This document shows, in pieces, positions 15,565-23,566 of a stretch of DNA of 43,507 nt. Source of the DNA: Pedobacter sp. ASV17. Lineage in GTDB: Bacteria > Bacteroidota > Bacteroidia > Sphingobacteriales > Sphingobacteriaceae. The stretch is from positions 1 through 43,507 of the forward strand of contig NZ_JAELTX010000031.1 of assembly GCF_016429065.1 (NCBI RefSeq), read 5' to 3'. The position numbers and the translations under genes were made by a program. The notes below the pieces were generated by a model, which worked only from the letters and a program-made list of their open reading frames with translations, made no database searches and was not told the DNA's origin. Numbering within the stretch: position 1 is the stretch's first letter; each line of letters begins with the position of its first letter.

Positions 15565-17418
15565 ATGACCATCCTATTAGATGCCCTGCGCAAGTGCCTA
15601 ACCCTATTTTTGGCCCTTGTATTAATGGCTCCCTTTGTGCATGCCCAGACCCTTATTGCCAACTATCCGCTGACGGTAAACAACAACGACCTCACTGGAA
15701 ACTTCGGCCCCATTACCTACGGAACCTCCGCAACGCCTGCACCCAATGCCTGTGGAGATGGCACGCAACTTACCAGCACCATCTCGACACCTTCACTTGG
15801 CTCATTGCTGAACATCTCCAATTTCCAGGTGTCCATGACCTTTAAAACAAACTCATTGGCCACCACCTCACGCAGGCCAATCTTCATGATGGATAACAGC
15901 TATCGTGCTTTTGGCGTATCACACACCAGTGCTGGCCTTATCCAACTAACTTACAACAATAGTAACTTCGTTTCCAGCACTACCAATATTATCGCTGGGC
16001 AGAGCTACACCCTAACGGCAAAATACGTTGCGCCATGGGCCGAAATCTACCTTAATGGAGAGCTAATTCTCTCTCAGAATATTGGTAGTCCACTGATTTT
16101 TAATAGTTCCAATATCAGCCGGATATTGTGCAACTTTAATGGTTCTAATGGCCAGTATGGCACCAGTTGCTGGAGCAATGTCAAAATTTATTCAGAAGGG
16201 GTTACGCTGGCCACGAAGGCTTCAAATATCACTTCTACCAAAATCAATGGCACCTACAAGGTGGGTGATTTAATACCAATTCAGATCACTTTCCCCGTAA
16301 ACGTTGCTGTTACAGGCACCCCACAGCTTACTTTGGAAACTGGCGCTACCGCTCGTACCGCCTACTACGCATCAGGATCAGGAACTTCTACACTAACCTT
16401 CAACTACACCGTGCAAGCGGGCGATCAAAGTGCCGACCTAGATTATACCTCCACTACAGCTCTTAGCCTCAATGGCGGCACCATCCAAGATAGTAATGGA
16501 AATAATATCAATTTGATGATACCAACCCCAGGAACAGCGGGCTCGCTTGGCAACAATAAAGATATTGTCATCGATGGTGTAGCGCCTACGGTAAGCTTAT
16601 CTTCAACGATAGGGCCTTCGGGAACAACTACCTCAAATGCAAGTATTCCGTTCACCGTTACCTTTACCAAAAATGTTACTGGTTTTGCGCAAAATGATCT
16701 TACACTAACCAATGCAACCAGTACAGATTTTAATGGGAGCGGCTCAGAATACACCTTCAAACTATTGCCAACAAGCAACGGCCCAGTCACTATCGACATT
16801 GCTGCCAATCGGGCCACCGATGCTGCCGGCAACGGCAACGTAGCCGCTTCAACGTTCAATCTCAATTATCAACAAGTGCTTCCAGTAGATTTCATCTCTT
16901 TTAGTGCCAAAATAATGAATAGCGCTGTACAGCTGACCTGGAAAACTGCCACCGAAAAAAACAATCGTTCTTTTACCATCCTTCGATCTTCAGACGGAAA
17001 AGCATATTCCCCAATCTTGACCATAGATGGTATGGGCAATAGCGAAATTGCGCAGAGCTATCTTGCTTATGACCGTAGTCCGTTATATGGCGCAAATTAT
17101 TACCAACTGGTACAAACAGACTTCAACGGAAATATCAGTCTGCTAGATGTGAAAACGGTAAATTTTGAACTACAACCTACCGCAACATTAGCCATTATGC
17201 CTAATCCAGCCAACAGTAAAACCATACTGAGCTTCCCAACAGGTACTCAGGTTATAGAAATTTTAGACATTACTGGAAAAGTGGTGAAAAAGCTACAGAT
17301 AAAAACAAATGCTACGTCGCAGGAAATTACCCTTTCCGAATTGGCACCGAGCACCTATTTCGTAAGGTCTCGTGGCATTTATGGCGTACTTAGCAGCAAA
17401 TTGGTGAAAAGCCAATAA
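15565..17418 (+). CDS. T9SS-secreted protein with LamG-like and Ig-like domains
   Basis: The 617-residue protein has a signal peptide ending in PFVHAQ. Residues about 30-210 resemble a LamG/concanavalin-like lectin fold (LIANYPLTVNNNDLTGNFGP...WAEIYLNGELI...GTSCWSNVKIYSEG). Residues about 218-335 match a bacterial Ig-like module (TYKVGDLIPIQITFPVNV...PQLTLETG). Residues about 340-440 are a second Ig-like unit (VSLSSTIGPSG...PVTIDIAANRATDAAGNGN). A fibronectin-like domain follows (LPVDFISFSAK...YYQLVQTDFNG), then a T9SS type A sorting domain (IMPNPANSK...ILDITGKVV...LAPSTYFVRS). It is probably an extracellular adhesin or glycan-binding protein, with no enzyme domain visible. The last two modules are close in design to those of the propeller protein at 5197-7833. 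Confidence 0.85.
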   Translation: MTILLDALRKCLTLFLALVLMAPFVHAQTLIANYPLTVNNNDLTGNFGPITYGTSATPAPNACGDGTQLTSTISTPSLGSLLNISNFQVSMTFKTNSLATTSRRPIFMMDNSYRAFGVSHTSAGLIQLTYNNSNFVSSTTNIIAGQSYTLTAKYVAPWAEIYLNGELILSQNIGSPLIFNSSNISRILCNFNGSNGQYGTSCWSNVKIYSEGVTLATKASNITSTKINGTYKVGDLIPIQITFPVNVAVTGTPQLTLETGATARTAYYASGSGTSTLTFNYTVQAGDQSADLDYTSTTALSLNGGTIQDSNGNNINLMIPTPGTAGSLGNNKDIVIDGVAPTVSLSSTIGPSGTTTSNASIPFTVTFTKNVTGFAQNDLTLTNATSTDFNGSGSEYTFKLLPTSNGPVTIDIAANRATDAAGNGNVAASTFNLNYQQVLPVDFISFSAKIMNSAVQLTWKTATEKNNRSFTILRSSDGKAYSPILTIDGMGNSEIAQSYLAYDRSPLYGANYYQLVQTDFNGNISLLDVKTVNFELQPTATLAIMPNPANSKTILSFPTGTQVIEILDITGKVVKKLQIKTNATSQEITLSELAPSTYFVRSRGIYGVLSSKLVKSQ

Positions 17419-17506
17419 ATAGCAAAAACACTATTTAACTTACAGCATTAGCTGATAGAAAAGAGATTGGATTTCTATTGCGATAGCAACAGTATTAATT
17501 TAAATG

Positions 17507-17543
17507 ATGGAGAGACGACTTAGGTCATCTCTCCATTTTTTTT
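17507..17543 (+). terminator. Rho-independent terminator
   Basis: A 13-bp stem with one mismatch (17507-17519 with 17524-17536, loop TTAG) is followed by eight T residues. It lies about 90 bp downstream of the T9SS cargo stop codon. Confidence 0.85.
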
Positions 17544-17650
17544 AATCGATATTATACCAGATTTTTGGGGTATGGCTTCCTTAATCCAACCATAGCCGCT
17601 TATCGCTCTCCACCCACGGTCACAAACTCAATTACTTTGAAATACAATTA

Positions 17651-17688
17651 AAACAAAAAACCCTCCAGATGATAAATCTGAAGGGTTT
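17651..17688 (-). terminator. Terminator of the tRNA-Ser/tRNA-Pro transcript
   Basis: Arms 17658-17670 and 17676-17688 form a 13-bp stem with one mismatch. Read on the minus strand it ends in a T tract (17660-17651), 18 bp beyond the 3' end of tRNA-Pro. Confidence 0.85.
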
Positions 17689-17705
17689 ACGGACTTTCGT
17701 CTCAG

Positions 17706-17779
17706 TCGGGGTGGCAGGATTCGAACCTACGACCTCCACATCCCAAATGTGGCGCGATACCGGGCTACGCTACACCCCG
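17706..17779 (-). tRNA. tRNA-Pro (anticodon TGG)
   Basis: The minus strand folds as a 74-nt cloverleaf with acceptor stem CGGGGTG/CACCCCG and discriminator A. The anticodon stem CCACA/TGTGG encloses loop TTTGGGA (anticodon TGG, proline CCN), and the T arm contains GGTTCGAATCC. The 3' CCA is not encoded. It lies 22 bp downstream of tRNA-Ser on the same transcript. Confidence 0.96.
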
Positions 17780-17801
17780 ATGGTGGTATCACCTTTGTTG
17801 G

Positions 17802-17888
17802 CGGTGAGGGCGGGATTCGAACCCGCGGTACCGTTACCAGTACGACAGTTTAGCAAACTGTTCCTTTCGGCCTCTCAGGCACCTCACC
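17802..17888 (-). tRNA. tRNA-Ser (anticodon GCT)
   Basis: The minus strand folds as an 87-nt class II tRNA with acceptor stem GGTGAGG/CCTCACC and discriminator G. The anticodon stem ACAGT/ACTGT encloses loop TTGCTAA (anticodon GCT, serine AGY), and there is a long variable arm as expected for serine. The bases after the discriminator happen to read CCA. It is first in a two-tRNA transcript. Confidence 0.96.
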
Positions 17889-17920
17889 TTTCTCCACACA
17901 TTTTCTGCGTTTCGAGGTTG

Positions 17921-17950
17921 CAAATATAGCAATTCATTAATGTTTGCAAA
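17921..17950 (-). promoter_or_regulatory. Promoter of the tRNA-Ser/tRNA-Pro operon
   Basis: On the minus strand TTTG (17950-17947), an 18-bp spacer and TATATTTG (17928-17921) match the Bacteroidota consensus exactly, 33 bp before the tRNA-Ser 5' end. Confidence 0.75.
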
Positions 17951-17956
17951 AAAAAA

Positions 17957-20032
17957 TTACATACTTTGTGGATAATCTACGCGAACATGATAGATGCTCA
18001 TTAACATCGTCTTGAAAATCAACTTGATAGTTTCTAAATCTTTTAACGTTAAATCGCAATTATCTAATTGGTTTTGCTCCAATTTGTAGTCAATGATGCG
18101 TTCAACAAGGTCATTGATGTTCTGAGCGTCGGGATTTTTCAGACTTCTTGAGGCAGCTTCCACCGAATCGGCCAACATTAAAACACCCGTTTCTTTCGAA
18201 AATGGAATAGGTCCAGGGTAGCGGAAAATATTCTCATCAATAAATTTCTCTGGCGAATTTTTCAAGAACGATTGATAGAAATAATCCACTCGGGTATTCC
18301 CATGATGTGTACGTATAAAATCAATCACCGACTCTGGCAACTTATGTCTTCTGGTAATCTCGATACCTTTGTGCACGTGACGAATAATAATTTGCGCACT
18401 CTGCTCATAAGGCAATTTATCATGTGGACTCTGCCCCGTTTGGTTTTCAATAAAGTATTGCGGGTTTTCCATCTTACCAATATCATGGTACAAAGCCCCT
18501 GCCCTTACCAATAAAGCGTTCCCTCCTATTTTAAATATTGCTGCTTCGGCTAAATTGGCCACCTGCAACGAGTGTTGGAAAGTACCTGGCGCCTTAAAAG
18601 CAAGCTCCCTCAACAATTTGTTATTGGTATTGGTCAATTCGATCAGCGCTACATCAGAAGTGATTCCAAAAACCCTTTCAAAGGCATAAATTAATGGATA
18701 AGCCAACAATGATAAAAGCACACTGAACACGAAAGGCAAGAAATTAGCCCATTCGATATGCGTTAGCGAACCTTCCCTAAGCAAGGCAATGCCCACAAAG
18801 GAAACGAAATAAGCACTCAATATGAAGGAAGCCGAGATAAGCAATTGCTCACGTTTCACCAAATTCTTGATGCTATAAATGGCCACCATACCCGCAGTGG
18901 TTTGGTAAAACACAAACTCAAAGCTGTTGGGCACAAAAAATCCAGCAATCAAAATCACCAACAAGTGTAGGTTCAGTGCCAGCCTCGTATCAAACAATAT
19001 CCTAATGATAATAGGCACAATACAGAAAGGGAGCAGGTAAAGATTAGACAGGTTGAATTTGATGGACCACGTAAGCACCAGCAACATCGAGGTAATCACC
19101 AGCAACAATAAAGAAAGCTGGCGGTTATCCGCGTAAATATCCTTTCTAAAAAGGTAAAGGAACACCATTAAAAGCGTTACAATAAACCCTACCAACAACA
19201 CCTGTCCTAAAAACACCAATTTATCGTCGCCTACACTTTTGGTTTGCGCATCGTAGTTTTCCCTAAAGGATACCAGTTTTTGATAAACCTCTTCATCAAT
19301 TACCGTTTCCTTAGCCACAATCAGCTCGCCCTTTTGCACCATTCCCTTAGTAGTCGAAATGCTGTTCAATGCATTATTCTGCACCGTAGCCGTTAAGGTT
19401 TCATTAAATATAATATTAGGTTTGAGATGACTTTCTGTCAAATCAAATACCGCTTTGGCAATTTCGGGCTCAGTGGTTTTAAAACTAGCTTTCAAATAAG
19501 CAAGTGCTGTTTCTGTCGTAAAAACATCTTGCGAATTGCTTTTGGTAGAAACGTTGTTTCGCACCAGCGAGAAATCGTAATAATTTTGTCCTTTTTGATG
19601 TTTGGGGTTGATATCAATAATGCCTTTGCTATAAATAGATTGCAGGATTTGATGCGAACGTTGCCTATTGATTTCCTTATCTCGATCATTTAAAGTATTA
19701 GATTTCCATTTCACATCGAACTCATTCAAATAAGCATCGCTCTGGTCCTTAAATACATCTTCCTGATACTCATAAATGGGCAGGACATTTTCCAGCACTG
19801 TTTTTTTATCAAGATTGATTTGTTGTGGCGTTTTTAAAATGGCAAAGCTAAATGGCGAAACCAGGTCTTTGTTCAACCAAGTTTTACCCTTCTCAAATTC
19901 ATATCTGAACCGTGGTTGCTTGGGTAAATAAAGTGTAATAATCAACACACATACCGCCATCATCACATACTTTAAGTTAGATGAATACTTGCGGTAAAGT
20001 ATTTTGTGCGAGTTCTTTTTAATCTTGGCCAA
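17957..20032 (-). CDS. 7TM-HD family HD phosphohydrolase (PgpH-like, probable c-di-AMP phosphodiesterase)
   Basis: The architecture follows the 7TMR-HD family: a first helix (about 21-38), a large extracytoplasmic 7TM-HDED region (about 40-270), seven membrane helices (about 273-455), then a cytoplasmic HD domain (about 480-650). Catalytic features are His487 in FQHSLQVANLAEAA, the HD pair His516-Asp517 in LYHDIGKM, HVHKGIEI and IRTHHG. Relatives such as PgpH hydrolyse cyclic di-AMP, linking the enzyme to turgor and cell-wall homeostasis. The start is TTG at 20032: an in-frame stop lies 15 bp upstream, no ATG occurs before the first helix (MMAVCVLII), and a promoter-like TTTG-N23-TAATTTTG sits at 20089-20055. 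Confidence 0.88.
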   Translation of the reverse strand: MAKIKKNSHKILYRKYSSNLKYVMMAVCVLIITLYLPKQPRFRYEFEKGKTWLNKDLVSPFSFAILKTPQQINLDKKTVLENVLPIYEYQEDVFKDQSDAYLNEFDVKWKSNTLNDRDKEINRQRSHQILQSIYSKGIIDINPKHQKGQNYYDFSLVRNNVSTKSNSQDVFTTETALAYLKASFKTTEPEIAKAVFDLTESHLKPNIIFNETLTATVQNNALNSISTTKGMVQKGELIVAKETVIDEEVYQKLVSFRENYDAQTKSVGDDKLVFLGQVLLVGFIVTLLMVFLYLFRKDIYADNRQLSLLLLVITSMLLVLTWSIKFNLSNLYLLPFCIVPIIIRILFDTRLALNLHLLVILIAGFFVPNSFEFVFYQTTAGMVAIYSIKNLVKREQLLISASFILSAYFVSFVGIALLREGSLTHIEWANFLPFVFSVLLSLLAYPLIYAFERVFGITSDVALIELTNTNNKLLRELAFKAPGTFQHSLQVANLAEAAIFKIGGNALLVRAGALYHDIGKMENPQYFIENQTGQSPHDKLPYEQSAQIIIRHVHKGIEITRRHKLPESVIDFIRTHHGNTRVDYFYQSFLKNSPEKFIDENIFRYPGPIPFSKETGVLMLADSVEAASRSLKNPDAQNINDLVERIIDYKLEQNQLDNCDLTLKDLETIKLIFKTMLMSIYHVRVDYPQSM

Positions 20033-20054
20033 AATTGTAATCCTTTATTTCAAT

Positions 20055-20089
20055 CAAAATTAGTATTTATTTCTGCAATAGCCTACAAA
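20055..20089 (-). promoter_or_regulatory. Possible promoter of the 7TM-HD gene
   Basis: On the minus strand TTTG (20089-20086) and TAATTTTG (20062-20055) are separated by 23 bp, at the long end of the permitted spacing. It lies 23 bp from the TTG start codon. Confidence 0.5.
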
Positions 20090-20149
20090 GCAACTCACAG
20101 AAACAAATTTCTGGCTCAAAAAAGCATTTCTTTTTTCAAATTTTTAATT

Positions 20150-20157
20150 TATATTTG
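20150..20157 (+). promoter_or_regulatory. Possible -7 element of the SPFH gene
   Basis: TATATTTG, a perfect TAnnTTTG match, lies 20 bp before the ATG at 20178. A TTTC rather than TTTG occurs near the -33 position. Confidence 0.5.
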
Positions 20158-20177
20158 ATATCAAAATAATATCAATC

Positions 20178-21035
20178 ATGCAAACAGAAAAAATCATCAG
20201 ACCACCATCAGGCTACCTTACCTTAGGCGTTTTTATTGTATTACTAGCTGCAGGCATTTACCTAATGGCCATTCGCCAGTTTGGCTGGGCCGCAGCAGTG
20301 CTATTGGTAGATTTCATCTTGGTTTTACCAGGATTGATTATTGTGAACCCTAACGAATCTAAAGTATTAACCCTATTTGGCAAATATGTAGGCACCGTTA
20401 AATCCGACGGTTTCTTTTGGGTAAATCCCCTCACCTCAAAGAAAAAACTATCATTAAGAGCCAGAAACCTCAATGGCCAACAATTAAAGGTAAACGACAA
20501 AATGGGCAATCCTATTGAAATTGGTGCTGTAGTAGTGTGGCAAGTACAGGAAACGGCCAAAGCCAGCTTTTCAGTAGAGGATTATATCCAATATGTAAGC
20601 ATACAGAGCGAGGCCGCAGTAAGACATTTGGCCAACAGTTTTGCTTATGATAATTTGGAAGATGAAGATGCAGGCATTACCCTTAAAGATGGTGCCGAAA
20701 CGGTTAATGCCTTACTGGAAGAAGAATTGAACGAACGTTTATCAAGAGCGGGCATTGAAGTGATAGAAGCCAGAATTTCACATTTGGCCTATGCCCAGGA
20801 AATTGCCAGTGCCATGTTGCAACGCCAACAAGCCACCGCCGTAATTGCTGCCCGTAAACTGATTGTTGAAGGTGCCGTAGGCATGGTAGAAATGGCTTTG
20901 GAACGATTATCGGAAAAAGATATCGTCACCTTAGACGAAGAAAGAAAAGCGGCCATGGTAAGTAATTTATTAGTGGTACTTTGTGGCGACAGAAACGTAC
21001 AACCTGTAGTGAATACTGGTACGCTTTACAATTAA
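20178..21035 (+). CDS. SPFH (stomatin/prohibitin, band 7) domain membrane protein
   Basis: This 285-residue protein has a hydrophobic hairpin at about residues 15-58 (two helices, [19 protein letters not shown] and [18 protein letters not shown]). An SPFH domain follows at about 58-235 ([23 protein letters not shown], then [30 protein letters not shown]), and then a helical region ([34 protein letters not shown]). SPFH proteins oligomerise on membranes and scaffold microdomains or proteases; the client here is unknown. A small ribbon-helix-helix protein gene follows 66 bp downstream. I recall this pair being adjacent in other Bacteroidota, which suggests a conserved functional unit. Confidence 0.92.
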   Translation: MQTEKIIRPPSGYLTLGVFIVLLAAGIYLMAIRQFGWAAAVLLVDFILVLPGLIIVNPNESKVLTLFGKYVGTVKSDGFFWVNPLTSKKKLSLRARNLNGQQLKVNDKMGNPIEIGAVVVWQVQETAKASFSVEDYIQYVSIQSEAAVRHLANSFAYDNLEDEDAGITLKDGAETVNALLEEELNERLSRAGIEVIEARISHLAYAQEIASAMLQRQQATAVIAARKLIVEGAVGMVEMALERLSEKDIVTLDEERKAAMVSNLLVVLCGDRNVQPVVNTGTLYN

Positions 21036-21101
21036 TAGAAATTCGATGTGTTATTTGGCATACAAGCCCAAGGGACACATCATCTTTTAATGATAAAAAC
21101 A

Positions 21102-21284
21102 ATGCCCGAGAAAGATAAGAAAGCATTTGCATTGAGGATAAGTCCCACATTGCTCAAAGAGATAGAGACTTGGGCGGCCAGCGAATTTAGGAGCACCAAC
21201 GGTCAAATTGAATTTTTGCTGAACGAGGCGGTAAAATCCCATAGGAAAAAAGCCAATAGGAAAACGGGTGATGACAATGTGTAG
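21102..21284 (+). CDS. Arc-type ribbon-helix-helix DNA-binding protein
   Basis: This 60-residue protein reads MPEKDKKAFALRISPTLLKE, then IETWAASEFRSTNGQIEFLL and NEAVKSHRKK. The FALRIS strand followed by two helices and the R-S-x-N-G-Q-I-E-x-L-L motif is the Arc/MetJ fold, which binds operators as dimers of dimers. ATG 21102 fits where homologues start; an in-frame ATG at 21090 adds four residues and a GTG at 21048 is unlikely. The SPFH gene upstream is on the same strand, so cotranscription is likely. No toxin gene is adjacent, so an antitoxin role is not supported. Confidence 0.8.
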   Translation: MPEKDKKAFALRISPTLLKEIETWAASEFRSTNGQIEFLLNEAVKSHRKKANRKTGDDNV

Positions 21285-21370
21285 CTAACGTAAATAAAAC
21301 GTGGCTTGTGGCAGTATTTTAAAGATTATCCCTAAATTGCGCCAACCAAATATAATATAAACATTACTAT

Positions 21371-22549
21371 ATGAAAGAAGTAGTTATCGTATCAGCGGTT
21401 AGAACTCCTATTGGTAGTTTTGGCGGCTCACTTTCAGGATTTTCGGCTACACAATTAGGTGGTTTTGCCATTAAAGGTGCCTTAGAAAGAATTGGTCTCA
21501 AACCAGAATTAGTACATGAAGTGTACATGGGCAATGTATTGTCGGCCAATTTAGGTCAGGCGCCCGCTACACAGGCAGCAAAGTACGCTGGCTTACCTGA
21601 TTTACCAACCACCACCATCAACAAAGTTTGTGCATCGGGCACTAAAGCCATCATGCTAGCAGCACAAAGCATTGCTTTGGGGCAAAATGAAATTGTTGTT
21701 GCGGGAGGAATGGAAAGCATGAGCAACGTTCCCTACTACTTGGACAAAGCCAGAAACGGCTACCGTTTAGGACACGGACAAATTACCGACGGCTTGATAA
21801 AAGATGGCCTTTGGGATGTGTACAACGATTATCACATGGGTTCGGCAGCTGAACTTTGTGCCGAAACTTGCAACATCAGCCGTGAAGACCAAGACAACTT
21901 TGCCATCCAATCTTACAAAAGAGCGCAACAAGCACAAAGCGACGGAAAGTTCAAAGACGAAATTGTTGCGGTAGAAATCAAGGACAGAAAAGGAGAAATC
22001 ACTTTATTTGCCAACGATGAAGAACCAGCAGCCGTAAAATTCGACAAAATCCCTGCGTTAAAACCTGTTTTCAAAAAAGACGGAACCGTAACCGCAGCAA
22101 ATGCCTCAACCTTAAATGACGGTGCAGCTGCCTTAGTTTTAATGAGTGCCGAAAAAGCAAAAGAACTAGGACTTACCCCATTAGCAAAAGTATTGGCTTA
22201 TGCCGATGCCCAACAAGCCCCAGAATGGTTCACTACCGCACCTTCTAAAGCAATTCCTTTGGCCTTGCAAAGAGCAAATATCACCAAAGAGCAAGTAGAT
22301 TATTTTGAAATCAACGAAGCTTTCTCGGTGGTATCTTTAGCCAATAACCAAGCTTTGGACCTTAATGGCGACAAAGTGAACGTGAATGGTGGCGCGGTAG
22401 CCATTGGTCACCCGCTGGGTGCTTCTGGTGCCAGAATAGTGGTAACGCTGTTATCTGTATTGTCTCAAAACAATGGAAAAATAGGCGTTGCCGGAATTTG
22501 TAATGGTGGCGGTGGCGCTAGCGCAATAGTTATAGAAAATCTTCGTTAA
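21371..22549 (+). CDS. Acetyl-CoA C-acyltransferase (thiolase)
   Basis: This 392-residue thiolase has the expected length and motifs: nucleophile Cys87 in [19 protein letters not shown] in the oxyanion region, His347 in [13 protein letters not shown] and Cys377 in [11 protein letters not shown]. It condenses two acetyl-CoA to acetoacetyl-CoA or runs in reverse during fatty-acid or ketone-body catabolism. Overall resemblance ([22 protein letters not shown] start) is to acetyl-CoA acetyltransferases. No other beta-oxidation gene is nearby. The gene following 13 bp downstream, for an exported protein, is likely cotranscribed. Confidence 0.93.
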   Translation: MKEVVIVSAVRTPIGSFGGSLSGFSATQLGGFAIKGALERIGLKPELVHEVYMGNVLSANLGQAPATQAAKYAGLPDLPTTTINKVCASGTKAIMLAAQSIALGQNEIVVAGGMESMSNVPYYLDKARNGYRLGHGQITDGLIKDGLWDVYNDYHMGSAAELCAETCNISREDQDNFAIQSYKRAQQAQSDGKFKDEIVAVEIKDRKGEITLFANDEEPAAVKFDKIPALKPVFKKDGTVTAANASTLNDGAAALVLMSAEKAKELGLTPLAKVLAYADAQQAPEWFTTAPSKAIPLALQRANITKEQVDYFEINEAFSVVSLANNQALDLNGDKVNVNGGAVAIGHPLGASGARIVVTLLSVLSQNNGKIGVAGICNGGGGASAIVIENLR

Positions 22550-22562
22550 CAAGGTTTAAATA

Positions 22563-23486
22563 ATGCAAAGCAGTTTTTTGAAGACATTTTTTTCACTTTT
22601 AGTAGTGTGCTTGATGGCAGGGAACTTAAAAGCCCAACAATCCATAGCACCTACTAAACTGCCCCAATTGCTAAAAATCCAAGACACCCTTTCGGCTTAT
22701 AGCGATTCGACGGTAAGTGTTAAAGATGATGTAGAACGGGCAGCCTACAACACCATGTTTGTTAAAAAACTCATCAGTGCCTTAAAAACCCCTTACTCCT
22801 TTCAATTCAATTTCGATTCCCTTGCTAACGTAACGGTGCTCAACGCCCCTACGTTCAGGATATTCACTTGGTCGGTTCCACTTACCGATGGTGGCTATAA
22901 ATTTTACGGCACCATCCAACTGGCCACCAAAGATGGTTCTTTGAAGCTGATCCCGCTGAATGACGCTACGGAAACCTTTACCGACGACAACATCATTACC
23001 AACCAAAAGAAATGGTATGGTGCCCGTTATTATGACATCATTCCCGTAACCTATCCTGGCAAAAACCCTTATTATATTTTATTGGGATGGAAGGGCAATA
23101 ACGAGAAGACCAACAAGAAAGTCATCGAGATCTTATCCTTCGAAAAAGACGACGCCATTTTTGGCAAGAATGTTTTTGAGCTCAGCAGAAAAGTACCCAT
23201 TAAAAACAGGGTAGTTTTTGAGTATGCCAAGAAGAACTCCATGACTTTAGCTTTTGACAAAAAAGTAAACATGATTGTTTTTGACCACTTGGCTCCTTTT
23301 GAAGCCAACATGGAAGGCAACTTCGAATATTATGCTTCCGACTTAAGCTTTGACGGTTACGCCATTAGCTATCCAAGGTTATATTTGAAAGAGAATGTGG
23401 AAGTGAGAAACGACGCTTCTAATTTAGACGAATTATACAGCACTCCGCGTAAAGCGACGACACTTTTCCAAAAGGGCAAACATTAA
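22563..23486 (+). CDS. Exported conserved protein of unknown function
   Basis: This 307-residue protein has a signal peptide (SLLVVCLMAGNLKAQQ). The mature part is rich in aromatic beta-strand segments (FRIFTWSVPLTDGGYKFYGT, KKWYGARYYDIIPVTYPGKN, YYILLGWKGNNEKTNKKVIE, VVFEYAKKNSMTLAFDKKVN) with no recognised enzyme motif. The pattern suggests a periplasmic beta-rich fold. It lies 13 bp behind the thiolase gene, but no functional link is obvious. I recognise no named family with certainty. Confidence 0.75.
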   Translation: MQSSFLKTFFSLLVVCLMAGNLKAQQSIAPTKLPQLLKIQDTLSAYSDSTVSVKDDVERAAYNTMFVKKLISALKTPYSFQFNFDSLANVTVLNAPTFRIFTWSVPLTDGGYKFYGTIQLATKDGSLKLIPLNDATETFTDDNIITNQKKWYGARYYDIIPVTYPGKNPYYILLGWKGNNEKTNKKVIEILSFEKDDAIFGKNVFELSRKVPIKNRVVFEYAKKNSMTLAFDKKVNMIVFDHLAPFEANMEGNFEYYASDLSFDGYAISYPRLYLKENVEVRNDASNLDELYSTPRKATTLFQKGKH

Positions 23487-23488
23487 TT

Positions 23489-23521
23489 TTTGCTGAAATG
23501 TAAATGTATTCGCCTATATTG
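23489..23521 (+). promoter_or_regulatory. Possible promoter of the POT carrier
   Basis: TTTG (23489-23492) and TATATTG (23515-23521) are separated by 22 bp, close to the Bacteroidota consensus, and lie 45 bp before the start codon. Confidence 0.4.
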
Positions 23522-23566
23522 CACCAATTTTTTTTAAAAAACTAAGACTAACTTATTAAATAATCT

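Noticed and set aside
17669..17929. 86-residue plus-strand frame containing GFEPTT and AGFEPAV
   Set aside because: It is the antisense of tRNA-Pro and tRNA-Ser; GFEPTT-type peptides are a known artefact of T-arm sequences.
21102..21284. Toxin-antitoxin module
   Set aside because: The ribbon-helix-helix protein has no adjacent toxin gene; its partner is an SPFH protein.
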